Assembly (NCBI RefSeq): GCF_026162365.1
Contig: NZ_JAOANW010000005.1
Span: forward strand, 1-64,000
DNA: 64,000 nucleotides
Source: Nitratireductor luteus
Lineage (GTDB): Bacteria > Pseudomonadota > Alphaproteobacteria > Rhizobiales > Rhizobiaceae
Direction of reading: 5' to 3'
Shown here: in pieces, positions 1 through 9,077 of the stretch
Position numbering within the stretch: position 1 is the first letter of the stretch
How the letters are laid out: every line of letters starts with the position of its first letter
Notes under the pieces: generated by a model
Database searches by the model: none
Seen by the model: only the letters and a program-made list of their open reading frames with translations
Told to the model about the DNA's origin: nothing
Position numbers and translations under genes: made by a program

Positions 1-288
1 CATCGCCGCAAGCACGAACTGCTGCGCGTTCTCGACCGTCCCGAGATCCCGCTCCACACAAACGGCTCAGAAAACGACATCCGCACCTGCGTCATCAAGC
101 GCAAGATCTCCGGTGGAACCGTCAGTGGCGCTGGCAGGCAGGCCCGTGACGTCCTGCTCGGCCTGATGAAGACCTGCATGAAACTCGACGTCTCGTTCTT
201 CCGCTATCTCGGCGACCGGCTCGGCATACCCACACAAGAGCCGGTTCCGCCGCTCCCGCATCTCATTCGGCAAGCCGCCCAAGCCTGA
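1..288 (+). pseudogene. IS66-family transposase, C-terminal end (cut by window edge)
   Basis: An open frame enters from the left edge in frame 1 and stops with TGA at 286-288, giving 95 visible residues. It contains LHTNGSENDIR followed by KRKISGG and then GLMKTCMKLDVSFFRYLGDRLG. This is the layout I know from the C-terminal end of IS66-type DDE transposases (TnpC): the catalytic Glu lies in the SENDIR stretch and the K/ISGG segment follows. Whether the element is complete cannot be judged, because the rest lies outside the window. No terminal inverted repeat is obvious in the 55 bases between this stop and the next gene. It marks the left side as a mobile-element junction. Confidence 0.75.
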
Positions 289-343
289 CTGCCCGGAAAT
301 TTGCCCCGGTTACGGGAAGCTGTTCCGCTGAAATAGCCATCTC

Positions 344-1099
344 CTATGCGGACATGCCGCCATCGACCACCAATGTTGTACCGGTCGTGAAGCTGCTGTC
401 GCTCGAGGCCAGGTAGAGTACGGATTGCGCTACTTCTTCGGCCCGTCCGTGCCGGCCGAGCGGGATGAGGTCGTTGAAGAACGCGGTCCCGTCGCAGCCC
501 ATCTGGCTGCCGAGGCCTTCCTCTACTGCATGCTGGAACCCGTTGTCGATCGGCCCCGGATGGATGGTGTTGACGCGGATTCTGCGGACCGCCAGCTCCT
601 TGGCAAGACAGCGCATCAAGCCGACCTGCGCGTGCTTGGCAGTGATATAGGCATAGACGCCGGCGTCGCCGCGCAGACCTGCGACGCTGGAAGTGATGAC
701 GATGCTTCCTCCGTCCCGCATCCTGGGCGCGGCATATTTCGCTGCCAGGAAGGCACCCTTCACATGCACGGCCTGCACCGCGTCAAACACCCCCTCAGGA
801 TAGTCGGCGATGGGCGCAACCGTGCCGAAATTGCCGGCATTGGAGAATAGGACATCGATCGGCCCGAAGCGCTCGACCGTGGCCTCGATGTAGCGCTCGG
901 TCTCCCCGGCCGAAGTGACGTCAGCGGCGAGGGACATGATCCTGTCGGAAGGCAGGTCAGCCGCCGCCCGTTCCAGCGCCCCGCCGTTGCGGTCGACCAG
1001 CACCACACGCGCACCCTCTGCGAGGAACAGGCGGGCGGTGGCTTGTCCCAGGCTGCCGGCGCCGCCCGTGATGATGCCGGTCTTGTTCTGGAGCTTCAT
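344..1099 (-). CDS. short-chain dehydrogenase/reductase (SDR)
   Basis: A 251-residue classical SDR, expected to be a cytosolic NAD(P)-dependent alcohol/ketone oxidoreductase. Visible signatures are the cofactor loop TGGAGSLG (11-18), an acidic residue after strand 2 (D36, favouring NAD), NAG (87-89), the catalytic Ser near 137-138 and YITAK with Y151/K155. The ATG at 1099 is chosen because the cofactor strand starts 8 residues later. The frame is open further upstream, but that extension overlaps the preceding gene and has no family similarity. It is the last gene of the Liv-transporter operon, 22 bp after the aldehyde dehydrogenase, so the two probably act on successive alcohol/aldehyde intermediates of the imported compound. 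The substrate is unknown. Confidence 0.9.
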   Translation of the reverse strand: MKLQNKTGIITGGAGSLGQATARLFLAEGARVVLVDRNGGALERAAADLPSDRIMSLAADVTSAGETERYIEATVERFGPIDVLFSNAGNFGTVAPIADYPEGVFDAVQAVHVKGAFLAAKYAAPRMRDGGSIVITSSVAGLRGDAGVYAYITAKHAQVGLMRCLAKELAVRRIRVNTIHPGPIDNGFQHAVEEGLGSQMGCDGTAFFNDLIPLGRHGRAEEVAQSVLYLASSDSSFTTGTTLVVDGGMSA

Positions 1100-1121
1100 G
1101 AAGCGACACCGATAGTTCGTG

Positions 1122-2573
1122 TCAGAATGGGTAATGCAGCGGGCCGTCCTGGACGGTGATCCAGCGCAATTCGGTGAACTCGGCAATACCGGCCTTGCCG
1201 CCGAAGCGGCCATAGCCTGAATCCTTGACACCACCGAAGGGCATCTGGGCCTCGTCGTGCACGGTTGGGCCGTTGATGTGGCATATGCCCGATTCAATGC
1301 GGCGCGCGACCGACATGGCGCGGTTGACGTCCTTGCCGAAAACCGCGGAGGACAGGCCATATTCCGTGTCGTTGGCCACCCGCACCGCCTCGTCGATCCC
1401 GCTCACCCGCACGATCGTGACCACGGGGCCGAAACTTTCTTCGCCATAGATGCGCATGTTCGGCTTCACACGGTCGAGGAGGGTGGCCTCCATGACTGTG
1501 CCGTGGACACCGCCGCCGGCGGCCAGCACCGCGCCCTTGGCGACGGCGTCCTTGATCAATTCCTCAATGCGCCGGGCCGCGCTCTCGTCGACCACGGAGC
1601 CCAGCGGTGTGGAGCCTTCCCGCGGGTCGCCAGCTTTGAGGGAACGTGCTTTTTGCGCCAGTGCGCGGACAAAAGGCTCCGAGATCTTCTCGTCGACGAC
1701 GATACGTTCCGTCGACATGCATATCTGACCCTGGTTCATATATGCGCCGAAGGCAGCCGCCGCGACGGCGGCATCGAGATCGGCGTCATCGAGCACGACC
1801 ATGGGCGCCTTGCCGCCGAGTTCGAGCAGCACCGGCTTGAGGTAGCGTCCCGCCGTCTCCGCAATGATGCGTCCAACGCGTGTCGAACCGGTGAAGTTGA
1901 CGCGGCGCACAGCGGGATGGGCGATCAGCGTATCCACGATGGCCGATGCGTCGTCGGGCGCGTTGGAAAGCGCGTTGAGCACACCATACGGCACTCCGCC
2001 CTCGTGCAGCGCGTCGACGATCAGCCGGTGTGTACGCGGGCAAAGCTCGGATGTCTTCATCACCACGGTGTTGCCGCAGGCAAGTGGCGTAGCGAGCGAT
2101 CGCACACCGAGGATCACGGGCGCGTTCCACGGCGCTATGGACAGCACAACACCCGCCGGCTGGCGGATGGCCATGGCCGTGCTGCCCGGCCGGTTGGAAG
2201 GGATGATTTCGCCGGTGATCTGCGTGGTGAGCGATGCTGCCTCGCGCAGCATGTCGGCGGCAAGTCCGACATTGAACATGGCCCAGCCAGTGGTCGCTCC
2301 AACCTCCTCGGCCATGGCGGCGACGATGTCCGGTCCCCGTGCTTCGAGGGCGGCCGCGGCTGAAAGCAGGATGCGCCGTCTTTCGCCGGGTCCCGTCGCC
2401 GCCCATGCAGGAAAGGCTCGCGCGGCCGCATCGCAGGCGAGTTGGGCATCTTCGACGCTGGCTGCTGCGGCACGCGTGGCCACTTCTCCGGTCATCGGGT
2501 TCAAGCGCTCGAAAGTGTGCCCGCTGGAGGCGCCCCGATCTTCCTCGCCGATCAGCAATCCTAACTGTTCCAT
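1122..2573 (-). CDS. NAD(P)-dependent aldehyde dehydrogenase, aromatic-aldehyde type
   Basis: A 483-residue member of the ALDH superfamily, which oxidises an aldehyde to the acid. Visible residues: N150 in APWNAP, the cofactor-loop FTGSTRVG (227-234), general base E251 in LELGGK and nucleophile C285 in GQICMS. The N-terminus (FERLNPMTGEVATRAAAASVEDA) resembles salicylaldehyde/vanillin/benzaldehyde dehydrogenases, so an aromatic substrate is my inference. I chose ATG 2573 because GAGGT lies about 7 bases upstream. A GTG at 2600 would overlap the livF-like stop by 4 bp and is the alternative, with ATG 2591 a third option. It sits between the ABC ATPase gene and the SDR in one operon. Confidence 0.92.
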   Translation of the reverse strand: MEQLGLLIGEEDRGASSGHTFERLNPMTGEVATRAAAASVEDAQLACDAAARAFPAWAATGPGERRRILLSAAAALEARGPDIVAAMAEEVGATTGWAMFNVGLAADMLREAASLTTQITGEIIPSNRPGSTAMAIRQPAGVVLSIAPWNAPVILGVRSLATPLACGNTVVMKTSELCPRTHRLIVDALHEGGVPYGVLNALSNAPDDASAIVDTLIAHPAVRRVNFTGSTRVGRIIAETAGRYLKPVLLELGGKAPMVVLDDADLDAAVAAAAFGAYMNQGQICMSTERIVVDEKISEPFVRALAQKARSLKAGDPREGSTPLGSVVDESAARRIEELIKDAVAKGAVLAAGGGVHGTVMEATLLDRVKPNMRIYGEESFGPVVTIVRVSGIDEAVRVANDTEYGLSSAVFGKDVNRAMSVARRIESGICHINGPTVHDEAQMPFGGVKDSGYGRFGGKAGIAEFTELRWITVQDGPLHYPF

Positions 2574-2596
2574 CTTTCTACCTCGTCTCATTTCTG

Positions 2597-3307
2597 TCAC
2601 GCCATACCCAGAAAAGCCCGCTGCACAGCGCTGTTTCGCCTCAGTGCAGCCGCTGTTCCCTCTCCAACGATGCGTCCGGCCTCCATCAGATAACCGCGGT
2701 CGGCGACCGACAGGCTTATCCGGACATTCTGTTCTACGATCAAAAGGGCGACGCCGGTTTCTCGCACCCGCCCCAGTGTTTCGAAAAGCTCCGTGACGAC
2801 CACGGGCGCAAGCCCCAGACTCGGTTCGTCGAGCATCAGATAGTCGGGCTTCGACATCAGCGCGCGGGCAATGGCCACCATCTGCTGCTCGCCTCCCGAC
2901 ATGGTATTGACGGTCTGACGGCGGCGTTCGGCTAGCTTCGGAAAAAGCTCGTAAACATGGCGGCGCCGTGCTTCTTCGCCACTGCGCGCACGGCTTGAAT
3001 AGGCGCCAAGCAGCAGGTTCTGCTCTACAGTGAGGTCGCCGAAGACGCCACGGCCTTCAGGCACCAACGCGATCCCCATAGACGGAATGAGATGCGGAGG
3101 CAGGCCCGCGATGGGGTTGCCGTCGAGCTTGATCTGGACACCCTTGTCAGGCTTGACCAAGCCGGCAATCGCTTTCAAGAGCGACGATTTGCCGGCGCCG
3201 TTAGCGCCGAGAATGACGACCGTTTCGCCCCGCTCTATATTCGTGGCAACGCCGTCGAGGGCCAGATGTTTGCCGTAGCGCAGGCTGAGGTCGAAAACTT
3301 CAAGCAT
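2597..3307 (-). CDS. livF: LIV-type ABC transporter, ATPase subunit (LivF family)
   Basis: A 236-residue cytoplasmic ABC ATPase of the branched-chain-amino-acid (HAAT) family. It shows Walker A GANGAGKSS (34-42), signature MSGGEQQ (136-142), Walker B LMLDEPSLGL (157-166) and a switch region at VEQN. The length and the short C-terminus match LivF. It overlaps the LivG-like gene by 8 bp and is followed immediately by the aldehyde dehydrogenase. LIV-type systems in soil alphaproteobacteria commonly import amides, aromatic acids or amino acids. Here the co-transcribed ALDH and SDR favour an aromatic or aldehyde-yielding substrate over leucine, but this is inference. Confidence 0.93.
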   Translation of the reverse strand: MLEVFDLSLRYGKHLALDGVATNIERGETVVILGANGAGKSSLLKAIAGLVKPDKGVQIKLDGNPIAGLPPHLIPSMGIALVPEGRGVFGDLTVEQNLLLGAYSSRARSGEEARRRHVYELFPKLAERRRQTVNTMSGGEQQMVAIARALMSKPDYLMLDEPSLGLAPVVVTELFETLGRVRETGVALLIVEQNVRISLSVADRGYLMEAGRIVGEGTAAALRRNSAVQRAFLGMA

Positions 3308-4028
3308 GGCTTTCTCCGAGATAGGCCCGGACGACCTCTGGCTCGCTCAGCACATTGCCGGTTTCGCCGTCCGCGATCTTGCGTCCCGCATTCATGACGA
3401 CGCACCGCCCGCACAGCGCGCGGATTGCATCCATCACGTGCTCGACGAGCAGCACGGTCATGCCGTCCCTTTTGAGATCGGAGATCAGCTCGATGCCTGT
3501 TGCAAGCTCGGTCGGGTTGAGCCCCGCCAGCCATTCGTCGAGCAGAAGCAGCCTCGGGTCGGATGCCAGCGCACGCGCAAGCTCCAGCCGCTTCTGATCG
3601 ATATAGGTGAGCTCGGCGGTCATCTCGTTTTCCCGGCCGCCAAGCCCGACGCGGTCGAGGCAGGCCAGTGCCTTGCCGCGAACCGCCGCCCCCCACAGCT
3701 TCTCCGGGCCGAACGCTGCGGCCGCTTCTACGTTCTCGGCCACGCTCATGGAAGGCAGGACACGGACGAGTTGAAAGGTCCGCGCCACGCCGCGCACGGC
3801 GATGCGATGGGCGGCCATGCCGACGATCTTTTCCCCGTTGAGCAAGATTGCGCCGCCGCTCGCCGGCAGGAGGCCCGAGATCATGTTGAGCACGGTCGTC
3901 TTGCCGGAGCCATTCGGCCCCAGCAGACCGACGGTTTCACCCACATCGATGGTGAACGAGATATCGTGGACGGCGGTCAGTCCGCCGAAGCGCTTCCTGA
4001 GATCCCGAATTTCCAGAAGCTGTGTCAT
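3300..4028 (-). CDS. livG: LIV-type ABC transporter, ATPase subunit (LivG family)
   Basis: A 242-residue ABC ATPase pairing with the LivF-like subunit. Walker A is GPNGSGKTT (37-45). The signature region is atypical: LTYIDQKRLELARAL replaces the usual LSYGQ-type sequence. The Walker B stretch reads LLLLDEWLAGLNPTE, with Trp where Pro normally follows DE. The essential Asp-Glu pair is kept. I chose ATG 4028 because the conserved N-terminal strand starts there and it overlaps the LivM-like stop by 4 bp (ATGA). A longer open frame runs to 4439 but lies inside the LivM-like gene in another frame. A functional ATPase is likely. Confidence 0.92.
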   Translation of the reverse strand: MTQLLEIRDLRKRFGGLTAVHDISFTIDVGETVGLLGPNGSGKTTVLNMISGLLPASGGAILLNGEKIVGMAAHRIAVRGVARTFQLVRVLPSMSVAENVEAAAAFGPEKLWGAAVRGKALACLDRVGLGGRENEMTAELTYIDQKRLELARALASDPRLLLLDEWLAGLNPTELATGIELISDLKRDGMTVLLVEHVMDAIRALCGRCVVMNAGRKIADGETGNVLSEPEVVRAYLGESHA

Positions 4029-5005
4029 CGTCTGGCATCCGCCGTGTCGCGGGAAAGGGCGCTTTCGGCGCCGTACGTTTGTGGGTCGGGCTTTCGCTGG
4101 CCAAATGTGCGCTCCGCAAAGGCCGCGACACCGCCCGGCAGGACGAAGACGATCAGGATGAAAAGAAGGCCGAGAATGATGGAATAATGATCCGGAAACC
4201 TTGCCGACAGCCATTCGAAGAGCAGGAACAGCGGTACCGCCCCGAGCGCCGGTCCCCACAGCCGGTTGGCCCCGCCCAGCAGCGCCATGATCAGGGTGAG
4301 AAACGACAGGGTGGGGTTGAAGACGATGCCCGGCTCCACATAGGTCCAGCGCGGTGCCTGGATCGCGCCGACCAGGGTGATGATGACAGCGCTCAACGCG
4401 AACAGGGCAAGCTTGGTGCGGGCGATATCGATGCCGCAATGGGTTGCCACGACTTCATCGTCGCCGATCACCTTCAGCGCCAGGCCCAGCCGGTTGCGGC
4501 CGATCCACCATGATATGAGCAGCGTGATCGTCATCAGTGCCAGGAGTTGCCAGTAGATTTGCTCCGGCCCGAACGACATGAAGATGTAACGGCCGAGCGT
4601 GCCGGTGACATTGACCTCATACCAGGTGACGAGCTGGCGCACGAGCTCCGCAAGCCCGAAGGTGAATATCACGAAATAGACGCCGGCCAGCCTGAGGGTG
4701 GAAAGGCCGACCACGAGCGCCACGGCAAGCCCGATGGCTGCGGCTGCAGCCAGCACCAGGGGATAGGGTAGCACTTCGTTCAGTGCTGCGACTGTGTAGG
4801 CGCCTATGCCGAAAAACGCGACCGTCGCCAGTGAGACGTAACGGGTGGGACCAGAGAACAGCGCCCAGGCGCTGGCAAGCGTCACATAGCCGGTAAGCCC
4901 GATCAGAAGCCCGATCTGATATCGCCCTAAATAGAAGGGTGCGAAGGCCAGCGCGGCGAGGGCAACTAGCGCGACGGCAAAGACGAGTGCGAGGCGTCCA
5001 TTCAT
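4025..5005 (-). CDS. livM: LIV-type ABC transporter permease (LivM family)
   Basis: A 326-residue inner-membrane permease with about ten hydrophobic segments. It has the family-typical stretch LAGVYFVIFTFGLAELVR near residue 110, the cytoplasmic loop NRLGLALKVIGDDE and the late motif LLGGANRLWGPALGA. The C-terminus (roughly the last 30 residues) is polar and cytoplasmic. The start at 5005 gives a 4-bp ATGA overlap with the LivH-like gene and begins at the first membrane helix; the open frame upstream of it lies within the neighbouring gene. It forms the heterodimeric channel with the LivH-like protein. Confidence 0.92.
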   Translation of the reverse strand: MNGRLALVFAVALVALAALAFAPFYLGRYQIGLLIGLTGYVTLASAWALFSGPTRYVSLATVAFFGIGAYTVAALNEVLPYPLVLAAAAAIGLAVALVVGLSTLRLAGVYFVIFTFGLAELVRQLVTWYEVNVTGTLGRYIFMSFGPEQIYWQLLALMTITLLISWWIGRNRLGLALKVIGDDEVVATHCGIDIARTKLALFALSAVIITLVGAIQAPRWTYVEPGIVFNPTLSFLTLIMALLGGANRLWGPALGAVPLFLLFEWLSARFPDHYSIILGLLFILIVFVLPGGVAAFAERTFGQRKPDPQTYGAESALSRDTADARR

Positions 5006-5874
5006 CGCGTGGCCTTTCCGAACAGGCCCTGCGGCCGCCACAGAAGCAGCGCTAGGAAAATAGCATAGGTGGCGGCGAGCGTCAGGCCGGGCTCCAAATA
5101 GGTGGCGACGAAGGTCTCGACCATGCCGAGGATCAGCCCGGCGCTGAGCGCGCCCAGAAGATTGCCTACGCCGCCCATGATGACGACGATCAGGGCTTTC
5201 ATGGTGAAGGTCACGCCCGATGTGGCGGTGAATGTCTGGTACATGGATATGACCACGCCGCCGGCCGCGGCCAGGGCGCCGCCGAGCGCAAAGGCGAAGC
5301 GCGCGGCGCGATTAACATCGATGCCCACAAGCACGGCCGATTGCGGCGCGACGGCGACGGCACGGATCGCCGTGCCCCAGCGCGTGTAACGAAGCAGGCC
5401 GTAAAGCGTGAGGCCAATGGTGAGCGCCAGCCCCAGGGCGAGAAGTCTGTTGGCGGCAATATTCGCCCCGAGAATCGAGACCGGGATGTTTAAATAGGAA
5501 TAGCTCATATAGTTCGAGCCGAAGAGAACGAGGAGCACCCCCTGGATGACGAAGAGGAGACCGAAAGTGGCGAGGATCGAATCGATCTCCAGTGCGCTGC
5601 GGTCTCCGGCCCTTGCCACTAGCGGGCGCATCATGACGCCATAGATGGCGTAGCCGAAGGCAAACCCCGCCGGGACCACCAGAAGCAGGCCTGCCATCGG
5701 ATTGAGGCCCAGCGCATTCTTGAGAACGAATGCAGCAAAGGCTGCGGCGATCATGGTCTCGCCATAGGCCAGGTTCATGATGCGGGCGATACCGTATTGC
5801 AGCGTGAGCCCCATCGCCACCAGCGCATAGGTGCCGCCCAGCACCAGACCTGCAATAATTGCGGTCGTCAGCAT
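5002..5874 (-). CDS. livH: LIV-type ABC transporter permease (LivH family)
   Basis: A 290-residue inner-membrane permease. It begins with the hallmark GLVLGGTYALVAMGLTLQYG followed by IMNLAYGE, and carries ATFGLLFVIQGV and VVIMGGVGNLLGA further on, all typical of LivH. ATG 5874 is selected because it directly precedes the first helix. The open frame extends to 6000 but that extension is polar and lies in the gap behind the binding-protein gene. The 113-bp spacer between the binding protein and this gene is the only sizeable gap in the operon, and I see no clear terminator hairpin in it. Confidence 0.92.
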   Translation of the reverse strand: MLTTAIIAGLVLGGTYALVAMGLTLQYGIARIMNLAYGETMIAAAFAAFVLKNALGLNPMAGLLLVVPAGFAFGYAIYGVMMRPLVARAGDRSALEIDSILATFGLLFVIQGVLLVLFGSNYMSYSYLNIPVSILGANIAANRLLALGLALTIGLTLYGLLRYTRWGTAIRAVAVAPQSAVLVGIDVNRAARFAFALGGALAAAGGVVISMYQTFTATSGVTFTMKALIVVIMGGVGNLLGALSAGLILGMVETFVATYLEPGLTLAATYAIFLALLLWRPQGLFGKATR

Positions 5875-5987
5875 TTCGACTTTTCCTGACCTGTTGTTTC
5901 CTTGGCAATGACGTCGTGGCTGCGCTGCTCCACATCCTCCGCCGCCCATCCGGTAGCGGGAGGACGTGGAGCGAGCTCTGCCGTCGG

Positions 5988-7217
5988 CTAGTTCTTCCAA
6001 GGTGTCTTCGGCAACCTCGGTGTGGCTGCGCCGGGCCTATCGGGCGGTGCGATGCCCACAAAGACGCCGTTCTGCCATTGCCCGGCCCACCAAAGGTTAC
6101 GGAGTTGGTTGTTTTCGAGCTTGGTTTCGCCGAGTACGGTCTGGAAGGTGCCGGTGGACAGTTCTCGCGATACGGCCTCTCTATCAAGGCCGACGCGCTT
6201 GATTGCCTCCTGCAGCATTTCAAGGCTGGCATAGGTGATCACGCTGCCCCAGTAGTCAGGTCCCTGGCCCGTCAGTTCGTGATGCCGCCGACGATAGTCA
6301 CGGTTGGCCTCATTGGTAGGGTCAATGCCACCGAGGCTCATGACCCCCTCGGCAGCGGGGTTCTCTTCGCCGTAAGCCGGAAAGCCGACGCCAACTCCAA
6401 GGTAGAAGACCTTGGGGTTATAGCCTGAAACCTGCGCCTGCTGGGTCAGCGCAAAGGTGTCGGGTGGGTAGGAGAAGGCAACGAAGCTGTCGGCTTCGGT
6501 CCCCGAAGCCTCGTTGACCATCGGCGAGAAGTCGGTCGTCCCGACGGGATAGGTTTTGTCGTAGACGACCTCGATGTCCGCCTCGGCAAAGGATTCCCGT
6601 GCCGCGGTCACTAGGTCGATACCGAATCCATCGGCCACCGAAACCATCGCCACCTTGTCACCGATGGTACCCGCTTCACGCGCGTTGACGAGCAGGTTGG
6701 CCAATGCGTCCGTATAGTCGGCGCCGCCGCCCAGGAACCAGAAGCTCCTCGGCCAGCGCTCGACAAAGTCAGGCGCCTTGTCGGTCACCGCTGAAACGGC
6801 AAGCTGCGGGTAGCCGTAGCGGTCGAACAGCGGCGCGACCGCCAGATTGAAGCCGGTTCCCCAGGGAGGCAGGATGAAATCGACCTCGTCCTGCGCGGCC
6901 AAGCGCTCCACGGCGCGTACCACTTCCTCCGCCGATGACCGGTCGTCATACTCGATCAGTTCGATCGGCAGTCTGCTGCCGTCGGGCATTTCCAGTCCGC
7001 CGGCTTTCTTCACGTTATCTATCCAGAGCTGATAGTTAGGAATCGTCGTGATGCCGGCTCCGCCAGCGTTGACGCCGGTTTTGGATACGGCATAGCCGAT
7101 CTTGACCGAACTCCGCTCCTGTGCGGCGCTATCTGCCGGCCAGATGGCCAGCGCCGCCAGGGCAATCGTCGATAGCAGCAAAAAGGGCGCACGGCGCCCG
7201 CCGATAGGTTCCAGCAT
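5988..7217 (-). CDS. LIV-type ABC transporter substrate-binding protein
   Basis: A 409-residue periplasmic binding protein of the Leu/Ile/Val-binding fold (Peripla_BP_6). A signal peptide covers about residues 1-32 (hydrophobic LLLSTIALAALAIW, cleavage probably after SAAQ). The mature part starts VKIGYAVSKTG, as in the family, and continues with a DDRSSAEEVVRAVERL segment. ATG 7217 is preceded by GGAGGAGA, a strong ribosome site. The open frame extends upstream to 7283, but that part lacks signal-peptide character. It is first gene of the operon and divergent from the AraC regulator. The bound ligand cannot be read from the sequence. Confidence 0.92.
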   Translation of the reverse strand: MLEPIGGRRAPFLLLSTIALAALAIWPADSAAQERSSVKIGYAVSKTGVNAGGAGITTIPNYQLWIDNVKKAGGLEMPDGSRLPIELIEYDDRSSAEEVVRAVERLAAQDEVDFILPPWGTGFNLAVAPLFDRYGYPQLAVSAVTDKAPDFVERWPRSFWFLGGGADYTDALANLLVNAREAGTIGDKVAMVSVADGFGIDLVTAARESFAEADIEVVYDKTYPVGTTDFSPMVNEASGTEADSFVAFSYPPDTFALTQQAQVSGYNPKVFYLGVGVGFPAYGEENPAAEGVMSLGGIDPTNEANRDYRRRHHELTGQGPDYWGSVITYASLEMLQEAIKRVGLDREAVSRELSTGTFQTVLGETKLENNQLRNLWWAGQWQNGVFVGIAPPDRPGAATPRLPKTPWKN

Positions 7218-7441
7218 TGTGTCTCCTCCACATGTCGCATCGGATCTCTGGCGCGCTTGCCGGCTCCCGCATTCCAGTCCCATGGCCTCCGAGGGACGAG
7301 AATGCGAATATCGCCGATAGGCCGCGTCGCCCGATCCATTTCCTCCGCATGCAGGGAGATGTTAAACCGCTGCCAGAGCTTGGAAATGGACTTTCTGCGC
7401 AAAGAATTGTACTTTTGATGGAAGCCAGCAGAGAGACGTTC

Positions 7442-8347
7442 ATGGCATTCGGAAGTATCCTGGAATCTGCGGAGAACTCGGAGGTCGCACCCATCGTGGT
7501 GCTTCCCGAGACGGAGGCGGTGGCGGTGAAGACCGCCTTGTCGCCTGTCGCCTGGACACTGCACGGGAACCGCAACCGCGCCTTTGTGCTCATTTCGGGT
7601 GCGGGCCGGCTCTCGATGGAGGGCAAAGCGGTGCAACTTGAATCGCCTTGCGTCCTATGGCTGCCGACCGGCAACTCCGCCACGCTGACCCTTGAGGCGG
7701 GCGCGCGCGGCGCGTCGCTCGCGGCTTCCGAGCTTGCGATCGGGCGGGCGGTGCCGTCCGGTCCCATAGGTGGGCAGGTGAAGGATGCGCTGTTCCATCC
7801 TGTTCTGGGTGTCAAGGTGGAGCCGGCGGTCGCCCAGGACCTTTGCCGTTCGATCGAAGCGGTGGGAGAGGAGTTGCGTTATGACCGGCCGGGCGGTCAG
7901 GACGCCGCGCGTTATCACCTCGTCCTGGTTCTGATCGCGCTCTGGCGCACGTCGAGTCCCGAGGCACCCGAGCCACAATCAGCGCCACGCGCGATCGTGC
8001 GCAATTTTCTTCACCTTGTGGAACTGCACGCCCGCGACCACTGGCGCATTGAAGATTATGCCCGTTTCCTGTCGATCTCCCGCGGCAGGCTAGGCAGCGC
8101 CGTCAAACGCGTCACCGGCCGCTCGGCGCTGGCGCTCATCAACACCCGTCTGGTAGCTGAAGCGGAGGTGTTGCTTGGCGGCACGAATCTGCAGGCATCG
8201 GAGGTTGCCGAAGCTCTGGGTTTCAGGGATGCCGCCTATTTCAGTCGGTTCTTCAAGCGCGAAACCGGCGTCACTCCAGGCCGCAAGCGACGCGAGGCTG
8301 TGTTGCGCAAGTCGAGGCGCGCCCAGTCTTTTGCCGCATGGCCTTGA
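7442..8347 (+). CDS. AraC-family transcriptional regulator
   Basis: A roughly 301-residue regulator. The N-terminal two thirds (about 1-190) is a cupin-like effector-binding domain. The C-terminal about 100 residues form the AraC double helix-turn-helix: IEDYARFLSISRGRLGSAVKRVTG, then SEVAEALGFRDAAYFSRFFKRETG and the closing VTPGRKR, where P-x-x-R/Y is normal. Starts at 7349, 7418 and 7442 are all possible. I prefer 7442 because AGAGAG lies 6 bases upstream. It faces away from the Liv operon and is the obvious candidate activator of it, acting in the 7218-7441 intergenic stretch. Confidence 0.88.
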   Translation: MAFGSILESAENSEVAPIVVLPETEAVAVKTALSPVAWTLHGNRNRAFVLISGAGRLSMEGKAVQLESPCVLWLPTGNSATLTLEAGARGASLAASELAIGRAVPSGPIGGQVKDALFHPVLGVKVEPAVAQDLCRSIEAVGEELRYDRPGGQDAARYHLVLVLIALWRTSSPEAPEPQSAPRAIVRNFLHLVELHARDHWRIEDYARFLSISRGRLGSAVKRVTGRSALALINTRLVAEAEVLLGGTNLQASEVAEALGFRDAAYFSRFFKRETGVTPGRKRREAVLRKSRRAQSFAAWP

Positions 8348-9077
8348 TGCATTCGGACATGCTGATGGCTGCCGGGCGCGGTGAACCGCCTCAAACAGAA
8401 CGGCGCGCGCAGGGCGAGACCGATCGGAACGCACTCGATAAGATCAAACCCGCCACCAGCGGTAAGGCGACGGCGATCGAAGCCGGAGTCCGCTCCGAGC
8501 ACACATGCGACATTTGCCAGAACCGCGATGGTAGCGGATATTAAAGCGCACGCCTTGAAATCATTGAAGAGTTCCAGGCGGGGTGCTACCATAAATCATA
8601 AAAAACGAAGTTATTTCAGTATCTTAAAGCGTTTTTGGTGGCGGAGGAGCGCTTCCACCAATACAGTGCAACGACAGAATTTGCGTGCTGAAGCCGTTTT
8701 CCTAAACGCGGCGGATTGCTTCAGTGGGGGAGGGGCAAGTGTTGGCCGGCGGTGGTCGCGGAACTGCCGGAAACGCACGCTATAGCGGAAGCTCACACTG
8801 GCCGCTGCTTTAGGCTCTGCGGGAGAGCACCAACACCAGCTTGGCTTTCGTCCTTGGCTTGTAGATTTCGGTGCGATGGTCCTGGCCTAAACCCAGCCTG
8901 CCTCATCATATTGTTCCCGTGGTACAACGGCATTGCGGACGATGGACTGGTGACGTGCCTACGAAGCGGTCGTTCTCACCAGTGCCAAAACTTGTGCGTT
9001 CTCTCTCGGTTCTGGTCGGCAGCAAAACGACGCTTTTGGAGACCTAGTAAAAATGAGAGCTAGACTGGCGGGCTGGA
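8348..9077. other. intergenic stretch with no recognisable gene
   Basis: About 730 bases separate the AraC and LysR genes. No frame resembles a known protein. AT-rich spots near 8580-8640 and 9040-9060 probably hold promoters. The only structured element I found is the first copy of a 44-bp direct repeat at 8648-8691, listed separately. The stretch may be the scar of a cassette insertion. Confidence 0.5.
8648..8691 (+). repeat. 44-bp imperfect direct repeat, copy 1
   Basis: This segment matches 14430-14473 at 39 of 44 positions, with no gaps and the same orientation. Both copies can be read as the end of a short reading frame (ERFHQYSATTEFAC-stop here, KRIHQYGATTEFAY-stop in copy 2), so they may be relics of one mobile gene, but I do not recognise the family. 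The two copies bracket the LysR, amidase, RraA-like and TRAP block. Confidence 0.75.

Noticed and set aside
425-850. 141-codon plus-strand frame opposite the SDR
   Set aside because: It is antisense to a gene with all SDR motifs, and its translation resembles no family. It is a shadow frame of GC-rich coding DNA.
1257-2363. 368-codon plus-strand frame opposite the aldehyde dehydrogenase
   Set aside because: It is long only because the opposite strand is a GC-rich real gene. The translation is His/Arg/Asp-rich with no domain.
3306-4187. 293-codon plus-strand frame
   Set aside because: It overlaps the livG-like gene on the other strand, which has clear ATPase motifs; no similarity of its own.
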